Of a stretch of DNA of 64,000 nt, positions 36,175-47,181 are shown piece by piece. Both the position numbers and the translations under genes were made by a program. Below the pieces are notes generated by a model. The model was not told the DNA's origin, did not search any database, and saw only the letters and a program-made list of their open reading frames with translations. Every line of letters starts with the position of its first letter. Within the stretch, counting starts at the first letter, position 1. Source of the DNA: Streptomyces sp. NBC_01283 (GTDB lineage Bacteria > Actinomycetota > Actinomycetes > Streptomycetales > Streptomycetaceae); the NCBI RefSeq assembly GCF_041435335.1, contig NZ_CP108430.1, positions 4,247,501 through 4,311,500 on the forward strand, written 5' to 3'.

Positions 36175-36697
36175 AGAACCTGACCGTGAGCGTCTCGGCG
36201 CCCGGGGTCTCGGGGTTCGGGGTCGCGGGGCGGTCGATGCGCTCCACGAACGCGCCCTTGAGGTGATACTGCTTCACGGCGTTGTCCTGGTAGTCGAGCA
36301 TCTCAAGGGTGACGTCCTTGAGGCGTCCCTCGCGGTCCTCGGTGGCGGCTTCGATCCAGCGGTCGACCTCGGCGCTGTGGGTGGCGCCCCGCACCAGGGT
36401 CACCTTCTGTTCCTCCAGACCGGAGACCTCCTGGAGGTTCTCGACGGGGGCGCCGTCCATCCGCAGGCGGAAGTTGTGCGACGCCAAGGCGTCCCCCGGC
36501 TGGAGCTGGCCCTTCGTAACCGTTCCCTTGTCCGCACTGGCCTTCGCGGGGGCGGCAGTGGAAGCGGAGGCACGCGGCGCGGAGTCGGAGTCCGAACCCG
36601 TGGCCACCGCCACCGTGGTGCCGCCCGCGGCGAGTAACAGGGCACTGGCGAGGCCGACCCAACGCGCCTTGCCGCTCCTCAGGAAAGTGCTGCTCAT
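36155..36697 (-). CDS. Secreted or membrane-anchored protein with phage tail-tube (gp19-like) domain
   Basis: 180 aa. The N-terminus is a signal peptide or anchor (about 12-33: RWVGLASALLLAAGGTTVAVA) followed by a Ser/Ala/Lys linker (35-62). Residues 74-180 have the layout of T4 gp19-type tube proteins: NFRLRMDGAPVENLQEVSGLE, a LVRGATHSAEVDRWIEAA helix, then VTLEMLDYQDNAVKQYHLKGAFV and a final LTVRFFTLTIE strand. Tube proteins are normally cytoplasmic, so a leader is unexpected. No sheath, spike or baseplate gene is in the window. Fold assignment is by pattern recognition only. Confidence 0.7.
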   Translation of the reverse strand: MSSTFLRSGKARWVGLASALLLAAGGTTVAVATGSDSDSAPRASASTAAPAKASADKGTVTKGQLQPGDALASHNFRLRMDGAPVENLQEVSGLEEQKVTLVRGATHSAEVDRWIEAATEDREGRLKDVTLEMLDYQDNAVKQYHLKGAFVERIDRPATPNPETPGAETLTVRFFTLTIE

Positions 36698-36778
36698 GAC
36701 GTTCCCCTCGGGAAGAAGCCGATCCTTGGTGGCGTGCTCGGTGAGGTACTGGATGACGTACTGAGTGGTCTGCGGGGC

Positions 36779-37510
36779 CTATGAGGCTCCGCCCTGGCCC
36801 GCGCTGCCGATCGGGAAGACCTTGACCGGGGAGCCGGCGCCGTCGGTGACGGGCAGGCTGGAGGCGCCGGGCCACTCGATGGAGAGCGACTTCGACTGGC
36901 CGGGCGGGGTCACGGTCAGGCCCGTGATGCCCACGCCGGAACCGCCCGAGTCGTTCATCGGGTAGCTGATGCTGAAGAACACCGACTTGCCGTTCTTGAG
37001 GACCATCCGGTCTGCGGGCTGGCCACTGCGCGCGGCGGACAGCGGGCCCTCGCTGGTCTCCAGGTCCACACCGGCGAACCCGGACATCACGCAGTCCTTG
37101 CCACCGACGTTCTTCAGCTCCACCGCGACAGAGCCCTCGTCGTCGCCGTCGATGGTGCTGTCCGAGGCCGAGGCATCCACGTCGTCGGTGCGGCACTTGC
37201 CGAGCGCGGCACTCTGATCGCTCTGACCCGAACCGCCGCTCCCGGCAGCCGTGCCCTGCCCGGCGGAGCTCTTCTCGGCGGAGTCCTTACCGCCGCCCTG
37301 CTCCGACCCGCCCGAGCCCGGCCCGCCGCCCGACGAACCGGAGCCGCTGTCCGAGGAGGACGCACTCGACGCGGCCGAGGGATCGCCCTGCCCCATCACG
37401 TCATCGCCGTTGCAGGCGGTCAGCGAGAGGCTCGCGGCCACGGTCAGAGCCGCGGCGGCGAAGCGCAGGTTGCGGCGACGGTTTCCACGGATGGTGGTGT
37501 TGGAGCGCAT
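36779..37510 (-). CDS. DUF4232-like lipoprotein
   Basis: 243 aa from the ATG giving MRSNTTIRGNRRRN; upstream extension rejected. A lipoprotein signal peptide ends in the lipobox SLTAC (about Cys33). Residues 35-100 are a low-complexity Ser/Gly linker. The C-terminal 130 residues carry two cysteines (GKCRTDDVD and KDCVMSGFAGVDL) and NVGGKDCVMSGF, typical of DUF4232, a Streptomyces extracytoplasmic beta-domain. It is 81 bp upstream of the tube-like gene on the same strand, so both secreted proteins may be made together. Confidence 0.8.
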   Translation of the reverse strand: MRSNTTIRGNRRRNLRFAAAALTVAASLSLTACNGDDVMGQGDPSAASSASSSDSGSGSSGGGPGSGGSEQGGGKDSAEKSSAGQGTAAGSGGSGQSDQSAALGKCRTDDVDASASDSTIDGDDEGSVAVELKNVGGKDCVMSGFAGVDLETSEGPLSAARSGQPADRMVLKNGKSVFFSISYPMNDSGGSGVGITGLTVTPPGQSKSLSIEWPGASSLPVTDGAGSPVKVFPIGSAGQGGAS

Positions 37511-37645
37511 GGCGTGTCCCCCGGTAAGTAGTGGGTGGCGTTCCCTCCCTGGGAACAACACCGACTCTGGTGGAGGCCGCTAATGGCGGGTTCCTGTCCC
37601 GCTAACTTCCGCCTAACGCATCCGCGACCAGCCTCAAAGGCCTGT

Positions 37646-38662
37646 TCACGGGGCTTCCCGCCGGGCAGCCGACACCGCAAGGCGTTCGGCGAACTCCGTT
37701 ACCAGGCCACGTAGTTCATCAGGTCGCTCGATGACGAAGGGGCGGTCCAGCGAGGCGAGTACGGCAGGCAGCCAGTCCAGCCGCTCCACCCGCATGCCGA
37801 CGCGGGACCAGGGCTCGGCGGCCCCCGGATCCGCGTCACCCGGCGGCGGCAGCTCCTCCACGACGGCGATGCCCGCCGGAAGTCGCGCGCGGACGTCCTC
37901 GGCCGTGCCCTGAACGCACAGACTCACCTCGTGCCGGTACGGAGCGGTGGCGAGCCCCGTCAGCACGCGCCGCGCCGCGTCGACGTCGGCCGGCGGGTCG
38001 AACGAGCCCGGCAGGGTCCGCACCTCGGTGATGCGGTCCAGCCGGAACATCCGGTCCTCGCCGCTGCCGAGATCCGCAGCCGTCACGTACCACTTGCCCG
38101 AGTGCGCGACGAGCCCGTGCGGGTGCAGCGTGCGTTCGCTGCGGCGGCCGTTCCCGGCGGTGTACCGGATCGAGACCGGCCGGTGGTGGGCCACGGCGTC
38201 GGCGACCGGGAGCAGGACCGCCGATTCCGGGGCGACCGACCCCGCAGCGGTCGCCCCGCCGGGCGGAACCGTGAAGGCGACCGAGTCCAGCACCGCGTCG
38301 AGCCTGCGCCGCAGCCGCTCCGGCAGCACCCGCCGGATCTTGGCCGCCGCCGTCTCGCTCGCCGTGCCCGTAGCCGTCGTCAGGCCGGCCTGTCTCCCCG
38401 CGACCAGGCCGAGCAGCACGGCGAGCGCCTCGTCGTCGCTCAGCATGAGCGGAGGCATACGGAAACCGGCGGTGAGCCGGTAGCCGCCGTGGCGTCCACG
38501 CACCGACTCGACGGGCACGTCGAGGTCGACGAGGTGGCCGATGTAGTGCCGCACCGTGCGTTCGTCGACGTCGAGCCGGTCGGCCAGTTCGGCCGCGGTC
38601 CGGAGACCGCCGGACTGCAGGAGCTCCAGCAGGGTGAGTACGCGGGCGATGGGACGGGACAT
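37646..38662 (-). CDS. WYL-domain (YafY/DeoR-like) transcriptional regulator
   Basis: 338 aa. An N-terminal winged HTH (residues 1-60; RVLTLLELLQSGGLRTAAELADRLDVDERTVRHYI) is followed by the WYL domain (about 140-215), where the usual WYL motif reads KWYVTAADLGSGEDRMFRLDRI, and a C-terminal WCX-like extension. WYL proteins bind nucleotides or nucleic acids and regulate metabolism, DNA damage and defence loci. It is divergent from the VOC gene, with 154 bp between starts, and probably controls it; control of the NACHT2-NACHT3 genes beyond is possible. Confidence 0.9.
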   Translation of the reverse strand: MSRPIARVLTLLELLQSGGLRTAAELADRLDVDERTVRHYIGHLVDLDVPVESVRGRHGGYRLTAGFRMPPLMLSDDEALAVLLGLVAGRQAGLTTATGTASETAAAKIRRVLPERLRRRLDAVLDSVAFTVPPGGATAAGSVAPESAVLLPVADAVAHHRPVSIRYTAGNGRRSERTLHPHGLVAHSGKWYVTAADLGSGEDRMFRLDRITEVRTLPGSFDPPADVDAARRVLTGLATAPYRHEVSLCVQGTAEDVRARLPAGIAVVEELPPPGDADPGAAEPWSRVGMRVERLDWLPAVLASLDRPFVIERPDELRGLVTEFAERLAVSAARREAP

Positions 38663-38816
38663 GGGGAGAAGTCTCCCGCAGATACCGGGCGGATTCCGCC
38701 CGGTATTGGTCGTAGCGTGCGTTCAGAAGCACCGATCAGAACCACCGAGCGGCCTTGCACCGCAAGCCTGTACAGCCCTGTGCAGCCCTGTGCAGGCCTG
38801 TGACCTGGAGAAACCC

Positions 38817-39233
38817 ATGAACTTCGTCTCTGTCCGCATCATCACCGGCGACGTCGACCGCCTCGTCGCGTTCTACGAGCGCGCCACCGGAGCGACCGCC
38901 GACCGGCCCACCGAGGACTTCGCCGAGCTCAGGGTCGGCTCGGCCACCCTCGCGATCGGCAGCACCCGCACCGTCCCCCTGTTCGCGCCCGGCTCCGCCC
39001 GGCCCGCCGACAACCACAGCGTCATCCTCGAATTCCTGGTCGACGACGTGGACGCCGTGCACAAGAACCTGACCGGCTTCGTGGAGGACTTCGTCAACGA
39101 GCCCACCACGATGCCGTGGGGCAACCGCGCGCTCCTGTTCCGCGACCCCGACGGCAACCTCGTCAACTTCTTCACCCCGGTCACGCCCGCCGCCATCGAA
39201 AAGTTCGCCGCCGTCGAGAAGTTCGCCCGCTGA
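38817..39233 (+). CDS. VOC-family (glyoxalase/bleomycin-resistance-like) protein
   Basis: 138 aa from the ATG giving MNFVSVRIITGDVD. Two beta-alpha-beta-beta-beta modules are visible: DRLVAFYERATG in the first, and VDDVDAVHKNL with LLFRDPDGNLVNFFTP in the second, the latter carrying the usual metal/ligand Glu-equivalent region. Substrate is unknown. It is 58 bp upstream of NACHT2 on the same strand, so cotranscription with the two NACHT genes is possible. It is divergent from the WYL regulator. Confidence 0.88.
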   Translation: MNFVSVRIITGDVDRLVAFYERATGATADRPTEDFAELRVGSATLAIGSTRTVPLFAPGSARPADNHSVILEFLVDDVDAVHKNLTGFVEDFVNEPTTMPWGNRALLFRDPDGNLVNFFTPVTPAAIEKFAAVEKFAR

Positions 39234-39291
39234 AGTCAGGGCGGGGCCCCAACTGCCCCCGCCCACAAGCCCCTTCACCTACTCTCGACAC

Positions 39292-41847
39292 ATGGTCGAA
39301 GCCAGCGCGCTAGGCGCCCGCATCGCGTCCGGCGTCGTCGTGCCGCTCATCAAGAAGCTCTTCGTGCCGGACCAGCCGGGCGCGGCCCTGGTGGACAAGC
39401 CCGTGCGCGTCGCCTCGCTCGTCTCGTTCAGCGGCGAGAAGCGCAACATCACGCCGAAGGACGTCGAGAAGGTCGCCGACGAGCTCGTCCGCAGGGCGCT
39501 CAAGGCGGCCGGGCCCCGCGAGCAGCCCGTCGATCCGGCGGAGGCCCTCGCCGTCAGGAACGCCCTGGCCCGCACGCTCGCCGTCCTCGGCACCCTCACC
39601 ATCGAGGACTACGAGGCCGTCGCCCTGGGCCCCGAAGCCTTCGCGAGCGAGCTCCGCGCCCGGGCGCTCCTGTCCGCCTCCGCCCTCTCCCGCGACGCCG
39701 AGTTCTTCTACGACCAGCTCCTCCACACCGCCGCCCTGCACATCCTCAACTTCTTCTCCCAGCGGTCCACGTTCATCGCCCGCCAACAGCTCGTACAGAC
39801 ACAGCAGTTGGCCCGCCTCGTACAGGCCCTGGACATCCTTCTCGACCGTCTGCCCTCGCAGACCGCCGAGGACGCCGCCTTCGAGGCGCTGTACGCCACC
39901 CACATCGGCGAGCGGCACGGCACCCTCACCATCTACGGCCTGGACGCCGGAACCAGCGAGTGGCCCCTCGACACCGCCTACCTCAGCCTCGAAGCCACCC
40001 GCGAGCGCACCGGCCCCGGCGGCAGCGGACTGCACGTCCCCGCCGAGCAGGTCCTGGCGCAGCACGACCAGGTCCTGCTGCGCGGGGTCGCGGGCTCCGG
40101 CAAGACCACCCTCGTCCAGTGGCTCGCCGTGACGGCGGCGAGCCGGACGTACGAGCATGGGCTCACGCATCTCATCGGGCGCGTGCCGTTCGTCCTGCCG
40201 ATGCGGCGGATCCTGCGGCCGGGGGCCGAGCTGCCCACCCCGGGGAAGTTCCTGGACGCCGTCGCCTGCCCGGTCGCGGGCGAGCAGCCGCGCGGTTGGG
40301 TCGAGCGCGTCCTGCGTGCCCGGCGGGGCGTGCTCCTCGTCGACGGGATAGACGAGATCGCCGGTGACCGGCGGGAGAGCGCCCGCCGGTGGCTGCGCGA
40401 GCTGGCGCGGACCTTCCCCGGCAACCTGTGGCTCGTCACCTCGCGCCCCTCCGCCGTCCCCGAGCAGTGGCTGACCGCCGCCGGCTTCAACGAACTCACG
40501 CTCTCCCCGATGTCCCGGCACGACGTCGCCACGTTCGTACGCCGCTGGCACAGCGCCGCCCGGGCGGACGAGTCCACCGGGGTGTCCCTGCTCCAGGCCG
40601 TACGGACCACGACCGAGCTGAACCGCCTCGCCACCAACCCCCTGATGTGCGGCATGCTCTGCGCCCTGCACCGGGACCGGAACGGCTTCCTGCCCGAGGA
40701 CAGGAAGTCGCTCTACGAGGCCGCGCTCTCCATGCTGCTCGAACGGCGGGACAGGGAACGGGGACTGGACGATCCGGGCGGCGTACGGATTCCGTACGCC
40801 ACGCAGATCCAGCTCCTTCAGCGGCTCGCGTGGTGGCTGATCCGCAACGGCCGCTCGGAGATGGACCGTTCGGACGCGCTGCACATCATCACGCAGGCGC
40901 TCCCCTCGCTGAACCTGAACGGCGACGCCGAGGAGATCTACACCTCGCTCCTGCTGCGGTCCGGTCTGCTGCGCGAACCCGCCGACGGGCGCGTGGACTT
41001 CCTCCACCGGACGTTCCAGGACTACCTCGGCTCCCGTCTCGCCGTACAGGAACTGGACTTCGATCTGCTCCTGAACAACGCGGACAAGGACCAGTGGGAG
41101 GACGTGGTCCTGCTCGCCATCGCGCACGCGCGTCCGAAAGAGGCCGAGCAGATGCTGCGGCGGCTCGTCGAGCAGGGCACCCCGCGCGGAAAGCTCCTTG
41201 CCGCCGCCGGGCTGCCGTACGCGGCGGAGGTGGCGCCCGCGGTCCGTTCGTTCGTGGAGGTCGGGGTGCGGCTGATCGTGCCGCCCGGCTCCAGCGCGGA
41301 GGCCGAGGAACTGGCGCGGGTCGGCGGCGAGCTGGTGCTGTCGCTGCTGCCATCCGCCGAGGGGCTCGACGACGCGACGGCACGCCATGTCGTGCGGGCG
41401 GCGAGCGAGTTGGGCAGCGAGTCGGCCCTGCACTTCCTGACCCAGTTCCGCGAGCACCCGAACATGGACGTCCAGCGGACCCTCGCCGCGTCCTGGCCGC
41501 GCTTCGACCGCGAGCTCTACGCCCGCGAGATACTCGCGCATCTGCCCCGGCAGGCCCGGGTCACCGTGCGCGACACCGATGACCTGCGCGCCCTGCGTGC
41601 CATCGGCGGCTGGGCGGACATCCAGGTCGTCGGCGCCTACCGCGTCGAGGACCTGACCGAACTGATCGTGGCCGAGAAACTCACGCGGCTCGGCCTGGAG
41701 GCGTCCCACCCCGTCGAAGGACTGGCCTGGCTGTCGGTCTTCCCGAACCTCAGGAGGGTCCATGTGACCTCTGAGGTGGCTGAGGCGGTGGCTCAGCAGG
41801 CGCCGGGCCGGATCGAACTCATCACCCCGCCACCGTGGAGGAGTTGA
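39292..41847 (+). CDS. NACHT-domain NTPase 2 (STAND/NLR-like)
   Basis: 851 aa from ATG. The N-terminal helical region (1-225) is close to that of NACHT1 (VVPLIKKLFV, NFFSQRSTFIAR, LTIYGLDAGTSEWPLDTAYLSLEA). Walker A is GVAGSGKT (265-272, Lys271), Walker B LLVDGIDE (348-355), then TNPLMCGMLCALHRDR (448-) and FLHRTFQDYLGS (570-). A helical repeat region follows and the protein ends in a short LRR-like stretch (LTELIVAEKLTRLGL, LSVFPNLRRVHV). It is 51 bp upstream of NACHT3, probably in one operon. The same family role as NACHT1 is inferred. Confidence 0.92.
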   Translation: MVEASALGARIASGVVVPLIKKLFVPDQPGAALVDKPVRVASLVSFSGEKRNITPKDVEKVADELVRRALKAAGPREQPVDPAEALAVRNALARTLAVLGTLTIEDYEAVALGPEAFASELRARALLSASALSRDAEFFYDQLLHTAALHILNFFSQRSTFIARQQLVQTQQLARLVQALDILLDRLPSQTAEDAAFEALYATHIGERHGTLTIYGLDAGTSEWPLDTAYLSLEATRERTGPGGSGLHVPAEQVLAQHDQVLLRGVAGSGKTTLVQWLAVTAASRTYEHGLTHLIGRVPFVLPMRRILRPGAELPTPGKFLDAVACPVAGEQPRGWVERVLRARRGVLLVDGIDEIAGDRRESARRWLRELARTFPGNLWLVTSRPSAVPEQWLTAAGFNELTLSPMSRHDVATFVRRWHSAARADESTGVSLLQAVRTTTELNRLATNPLMCGMLCALHRDRNGFLPEDRKSLYEAALSMLLERRDRERGLDDPGGVRIPYATQIQLLQRLAWWLIRNGRSEMDRSDALHIITQALPSLNLNGDAEEIYTSLLLRSGLLREPADGRVDFLHRTFQDYLGSRLAVQELDFDLLLNNADKDQWEDVVLLAIAHARPKEAEQMLRRLVEQGTPRGKLLAAAGLPYAAEVAPAVRSFVEVGVRLIVPPGSSAEAEELARVGGELVLSLLPSAEGLDDATARHVVRAASELGSESALHFLTQFREHPNMDVQRTLAASWPRFDRELYAREILAHLPRQARVTVRDTDDLRALRAIGGWADIQVVGAYRVEDLTELIVAEKLTRLGLEASHPVEGLAWLSVFPNLRRVHVTSEVAEAVAQQAPGRIELITPPPWRS

Positions 41848-41898
41848 CCTACCCTTGACCCTCCACGACACACGACATCCCACCCGCAGGGACCCGCT

Positions 41899-44469
41899 AT
41901 GTCCATGGAGCCCGTTGTCCGCATCCCCTCGACGCTCGCCGCACCCCTGGTACAACGGCTCATCCGGCTGCCCACCGCGCAGCCGCCCGTCACGCCCGAC
42001 CTGATCGCCGCCCTCGCCACCTGGCGCGGCGCCGACGCCCCGGCGACACCGGACGACGTGCACCGTACGGCTGCGGACTTCGTCCACGTCGCCGCCGAGG
42101 CGCGCGCCGCACCGACGACCGAACTCGCCTCCGTGGTCGACGTGTTGACACGCACGCTCCTTGCCATCGGCGAACTGGAGCTCACGGACGTGGACGCCGT
42201 GCGCCTCGGGCCGCAGGACTACGCACGGCGGCTGAGGGGCGCCGTGCAGGGCGCGGACCGCTCCCTCTCCCCCGGCGCCGCGTGGTTCCACGACGAGCTG
42301 CTCGTGGCCGTGTGCCTGCACGTCCTGTACCACTTCGTCCGGCGCTCCCCGTACATCCAGCGGCACATGGCCGAGCGGGCGAGCCGCATCCGCCAGCTCA
42401 TCGACCTGAACGACGCGGAGGCCGCCGCCCGCCAGCCCGAACGCTCCCAGGAGGACCGGGACTTCGAGTCCGCGTACGCCGAGGAGGTCGTACGTCAGCA
42501 CGGCTGGCTCACCATCGTCGGCGTGGACCTGGCCAACGCTCCGGACCGCTGGGCCCTTGAGGACACCTACCTCAGCCTGGAGGCGGAGGAGAGCAGCGGC
42601 AGCGGCGTACCGGGCGAACCACGGACCGTGCTGCTCGCCGACCGGGCCCTGGAGGGCCATGAGCGGGTGCTGCTCCGCGGTGTGGCGGGCTCAGGCAAGA
42701 CGACCCTCGTGCAGTGGCTCGCCGTGGCCGCGGCGCGCGAGGGCGCCCGGGTGCCGTTCGTGCTGCCCGTACGCCGCTTCGCCCGCGAGGGCTTCCCCGC
42801 CCCGGACGACTTCCTGCACGCCATCCGCCACCCGCTGGCCGACCAGGCACCGGAGGGCTGGGTCGTGCGCACCCTCCTCGCGGGCCGCGCCATGCTCCTG
42901 GTCGACGGGATCGACGAGGCCCCGGAGGCCACCCGCGGCGAGCTGCGCAACCAACTGCGCCGCCTGCTGCGCATCTTCTCCGGCAACGGCTGCCTGGTGA
43001 CGTCCCGCCCCTCCGCCGTCGAGGACGGCTGGCTCGCCCAGGAGCGCCTCGCCGAGGAGGGCTTCAAGGAGCTCTCCCTCGCGCCGATGTCACGCGACCA
43101 GGTCACCCGCTTCATCCACGACTGGCACGCGGCGGCGATGAGCGACGACCAGTGCAAGGAGCAGGCGGACCGCGACAAGCTGCGGGAGTACGAGGAGCGG
43201 CTGCTGCACTCCGTGCGCATCTACCGCGAGCTGCGCCAGCTCGCCACCAACCCCCTGATGTGCGGCCTGATATGCGCCCTCAACCGCGACCGCTCCGGCT
43301 CCCTGCCCAAAGGCCGCAAGGAGCTGTACGACGCCGCCCTGGAGATGCTCCTCCAGCGCCGCGACCCCGAACGCGACGTCCTGTACGCCGATGACGTGCG
43401 CCTCCAGCAGGGCCCCCGGGAGCTGCTCCTGCGCAAGCTGGCCCACGCGATGGTGGAGGAGGGCGTCTCGGAGCTGCCGCGTGAGCGCGTCGTCGCCATC
43501 CTGGACGGTGCCCTGCCCGCCATCCCCTCCGCACGCGCCGAGGGCGACGGCGAGAAGATCTTCCGTCATCTGCTGCACCGCACGGGGCTCCTTCGCGAAC
43601 AGGCGGGCCTCTCGGTGGACTTCATCCACCGCACCTTCCAGGACTACCTGGCCGCCAAGGAGATAGTGGCCCGCGGCCGGCTCCGCGCCCTCGTCGAGCA
43701 CGCGCACCGGGCCGAGTGGGAGGAGGTCATCCGCATGGCCGCCGCCCACGCACGGCCCGAGGAGTGCGCCGACTTCCTGGAGCGGCTCCTGGCCGCCGCC
43801 CCCAACCTGCGCCGCCCGCACGTGAATCACCGGCGCCTGATGGCCGCGGCCTGCCTGGAGCACGTCACCGAGCTCGACCCCGCGGTGCAGCAGCTCGTCC
43901 ACGACCGCACGAAGAACCTCGTGCGCCCCACGACGGAGCTGGCCGCCCGCAGCCTCGGCTGGGTCGGCCCCATCGTCCTGGAGCAGCTGCCGGACCCCGA
44001 GCAGGTGCCGAGCGACCAGCAGGCGCTCCTTCTGGCGATCACGGCCACCCGCGTCCAGGACGACGCCGCCATCGACTACCTCGCCCGGCTGCGCCACCGC
44101 TCGGCGCTGTCCATCCGCACCGAGCTGGTCCGCCCCTGGCGGCACTTCGACACGGAGCGGTACGCGCGCGAGATCATCGCCCACCTCGATCCGGTCGGCC
44201 TGTACTTCCCGGTGTCCGACACCGCCGAGCTCGCGGCGCTGCGGCACCTCGGCGGGCGGCCGTGGATCCAGGTCGTGGGCGTCATGCGCACCGAGGAGCT
44301 GCTCGACGGCCTGGAGCACGAGCAGCTCACCCATCTGTGGGTCACCGCCGAGCTGGCCGACACGGACATGTCCTGGCTCGCCCGCTTCCCGAACCTGAGC
44401 GTGCTGCGGGTGAACCCCCGCCTCCCCCGCGTGCGGAACGTACCGGAGGGAATCACGATCACGTCGTAG
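41899..44469 (+). CDS. NACHT-domain NTPase 3 (STAND/NLR-like, divergent N-terminus)
   Basis: 856 aa from ATG. The N-terminal 120 residues differ from NACHT1 and NACHT2, though HVLYHFVRRSPYIQRHM and LTIVGVDLANAPDRWALEDTYLSLEA keep the family pattern. Walker A is GVAGSGKT (261-268, Lys267), Walker B LLVDGIDE (to Glu340), then TNPLMCGLICALNRDR (450-) and FIHRTFQDYLAA. The C-terminus ends in a short LRR-like region (LTHLWVTAELADTDMSWLARFPNLSVLRV). A divergent N-terminus may mean a different effector or partner. Two hairpins follow the stop. Confidence 0.92.
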   Translation: MSMEPVVRIPSTLAAPLVQRLIRLPTAQPPVTPDLIAALATWRGADAPATPDDVHRTAADFVHVAAEARAAPTTELASVVDVLTRTLLAIGELELTDVDAVRLGPQDYARRLRGAVQGADRSLSPGAAWFHDELLVAVCLHVLYHFVRRSPYIQRHMAERASRIRQLIDLNDAEAAARQPERSQEDRDFESAYAEEVVRQHGWLTIVGVDLANAPDRWALEDTYLSLEAEESSGSGVPGEPRTVLLADRALEGHERVLLRGVAGSGKTTLVQWLAVAAAREGARVPFVLPVRRFAREGFPAPDDFLHAIRHPLADQAPEGWVVRTLLAGRAMLLVDGIDEAPEATRGELRNQLRRLLRIFSGNGCLVTSRPSAVEDGWLAQERLAEEGFKELSLAPMSRDQVTRFIHDWHAAAMSDDQCKEQADRDKLREYEERLLHSVRIYRELRQLATNPLMCGLICALNRDRSGSLPKGRKELYDAALEMLLQRRDPERDVLYADDVRLQQGPRELLLRKLAHAMVEEGVSELPRERVVAILDGALPAIPSARAEGDGEKIFRHLLHRTGLLREQAGLSVDFIHRTFQDYLAAKEIVARGRLRALVEHAHRAEWEEVIRMAAAHARPEECADFLERLLAAAPNLRRPHVNHRRLMAAACLEHVTELDPAVQQLVHDRTKNLVRPTTELAARSLGWVGPIVLEQLPDPEQVPSDQQALLLAITATRVQDDAAIDYLARLRHRSALSIRTELVRPWRHFDTERYAREIIAHLDPVGLYFPVSDTAELAALRHLGGRPWIQVVGVMRTEELLDGLEHEQLTHLWVTAELADTDMSWLARFPNLSVLRVNPRLPRVRNVPEGITITS

Positions 44470-44477
44470 AACCCGTC

Positions 44478-44501
44478 ACGGGGCGCGGAGGAGCGCCCCG
44501 T
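44478..44501. terminator. Terminator after NACHT3
   Basis: ACGGGGCGC/GCGCCCCGT 9-bp perfect stem with a 6-nt loop, 9 bp past the NACHT3 stop. Confidence 0.65.
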
Positions 44502-44502
44502 C

Positions 44503-44575
44503 AGGGGCGCGGGGCTGTGACATGTGCGGCTCCGCCGCGGGGCGCGACCAGTCACGAAGCACGCGCAGCCAAGAG
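44503..44575. repeat. Dispersed Streptomyces-type intergenic repeat (REP-like)
   Basis: The segment beginning AGGGGCGCGGGGCTGTGACA and continuing through GCGGCTCCGCCGC to GGGGCGCGACCAGTCACGA looks like a repeat I recognise from intergenic regions of many Streptomyces genomes, usually after genes. It contains the inverted repeat GCGG-CTCCG-CCGC. Copy number cannot be tested in this window. Confidence 0.5.
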
Positions 44576-44586
44576 TCAAAGCAGAA

Positions 44587-44627
44587 GGGGCTGCCCCGGA
44601 CCGTGGAAAACGGTCCGGGGCAGCCCC
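44587..44627. terminator. Strong terminator after clpC (also facing NACHT3)
   Basis: Perfect 17-bp stem (GGGGCTGCCCCGGACCG with its complement) and a 7-nt loop TGGAAAA, between convergent NACHT3 and clpC. Confidence 0.85.
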
Positions 44628-44655
44628 TGTACTGCTGTACTGCGGGCCGGAGGCC

Positions 44656-47181
<2,526 letters not shown>

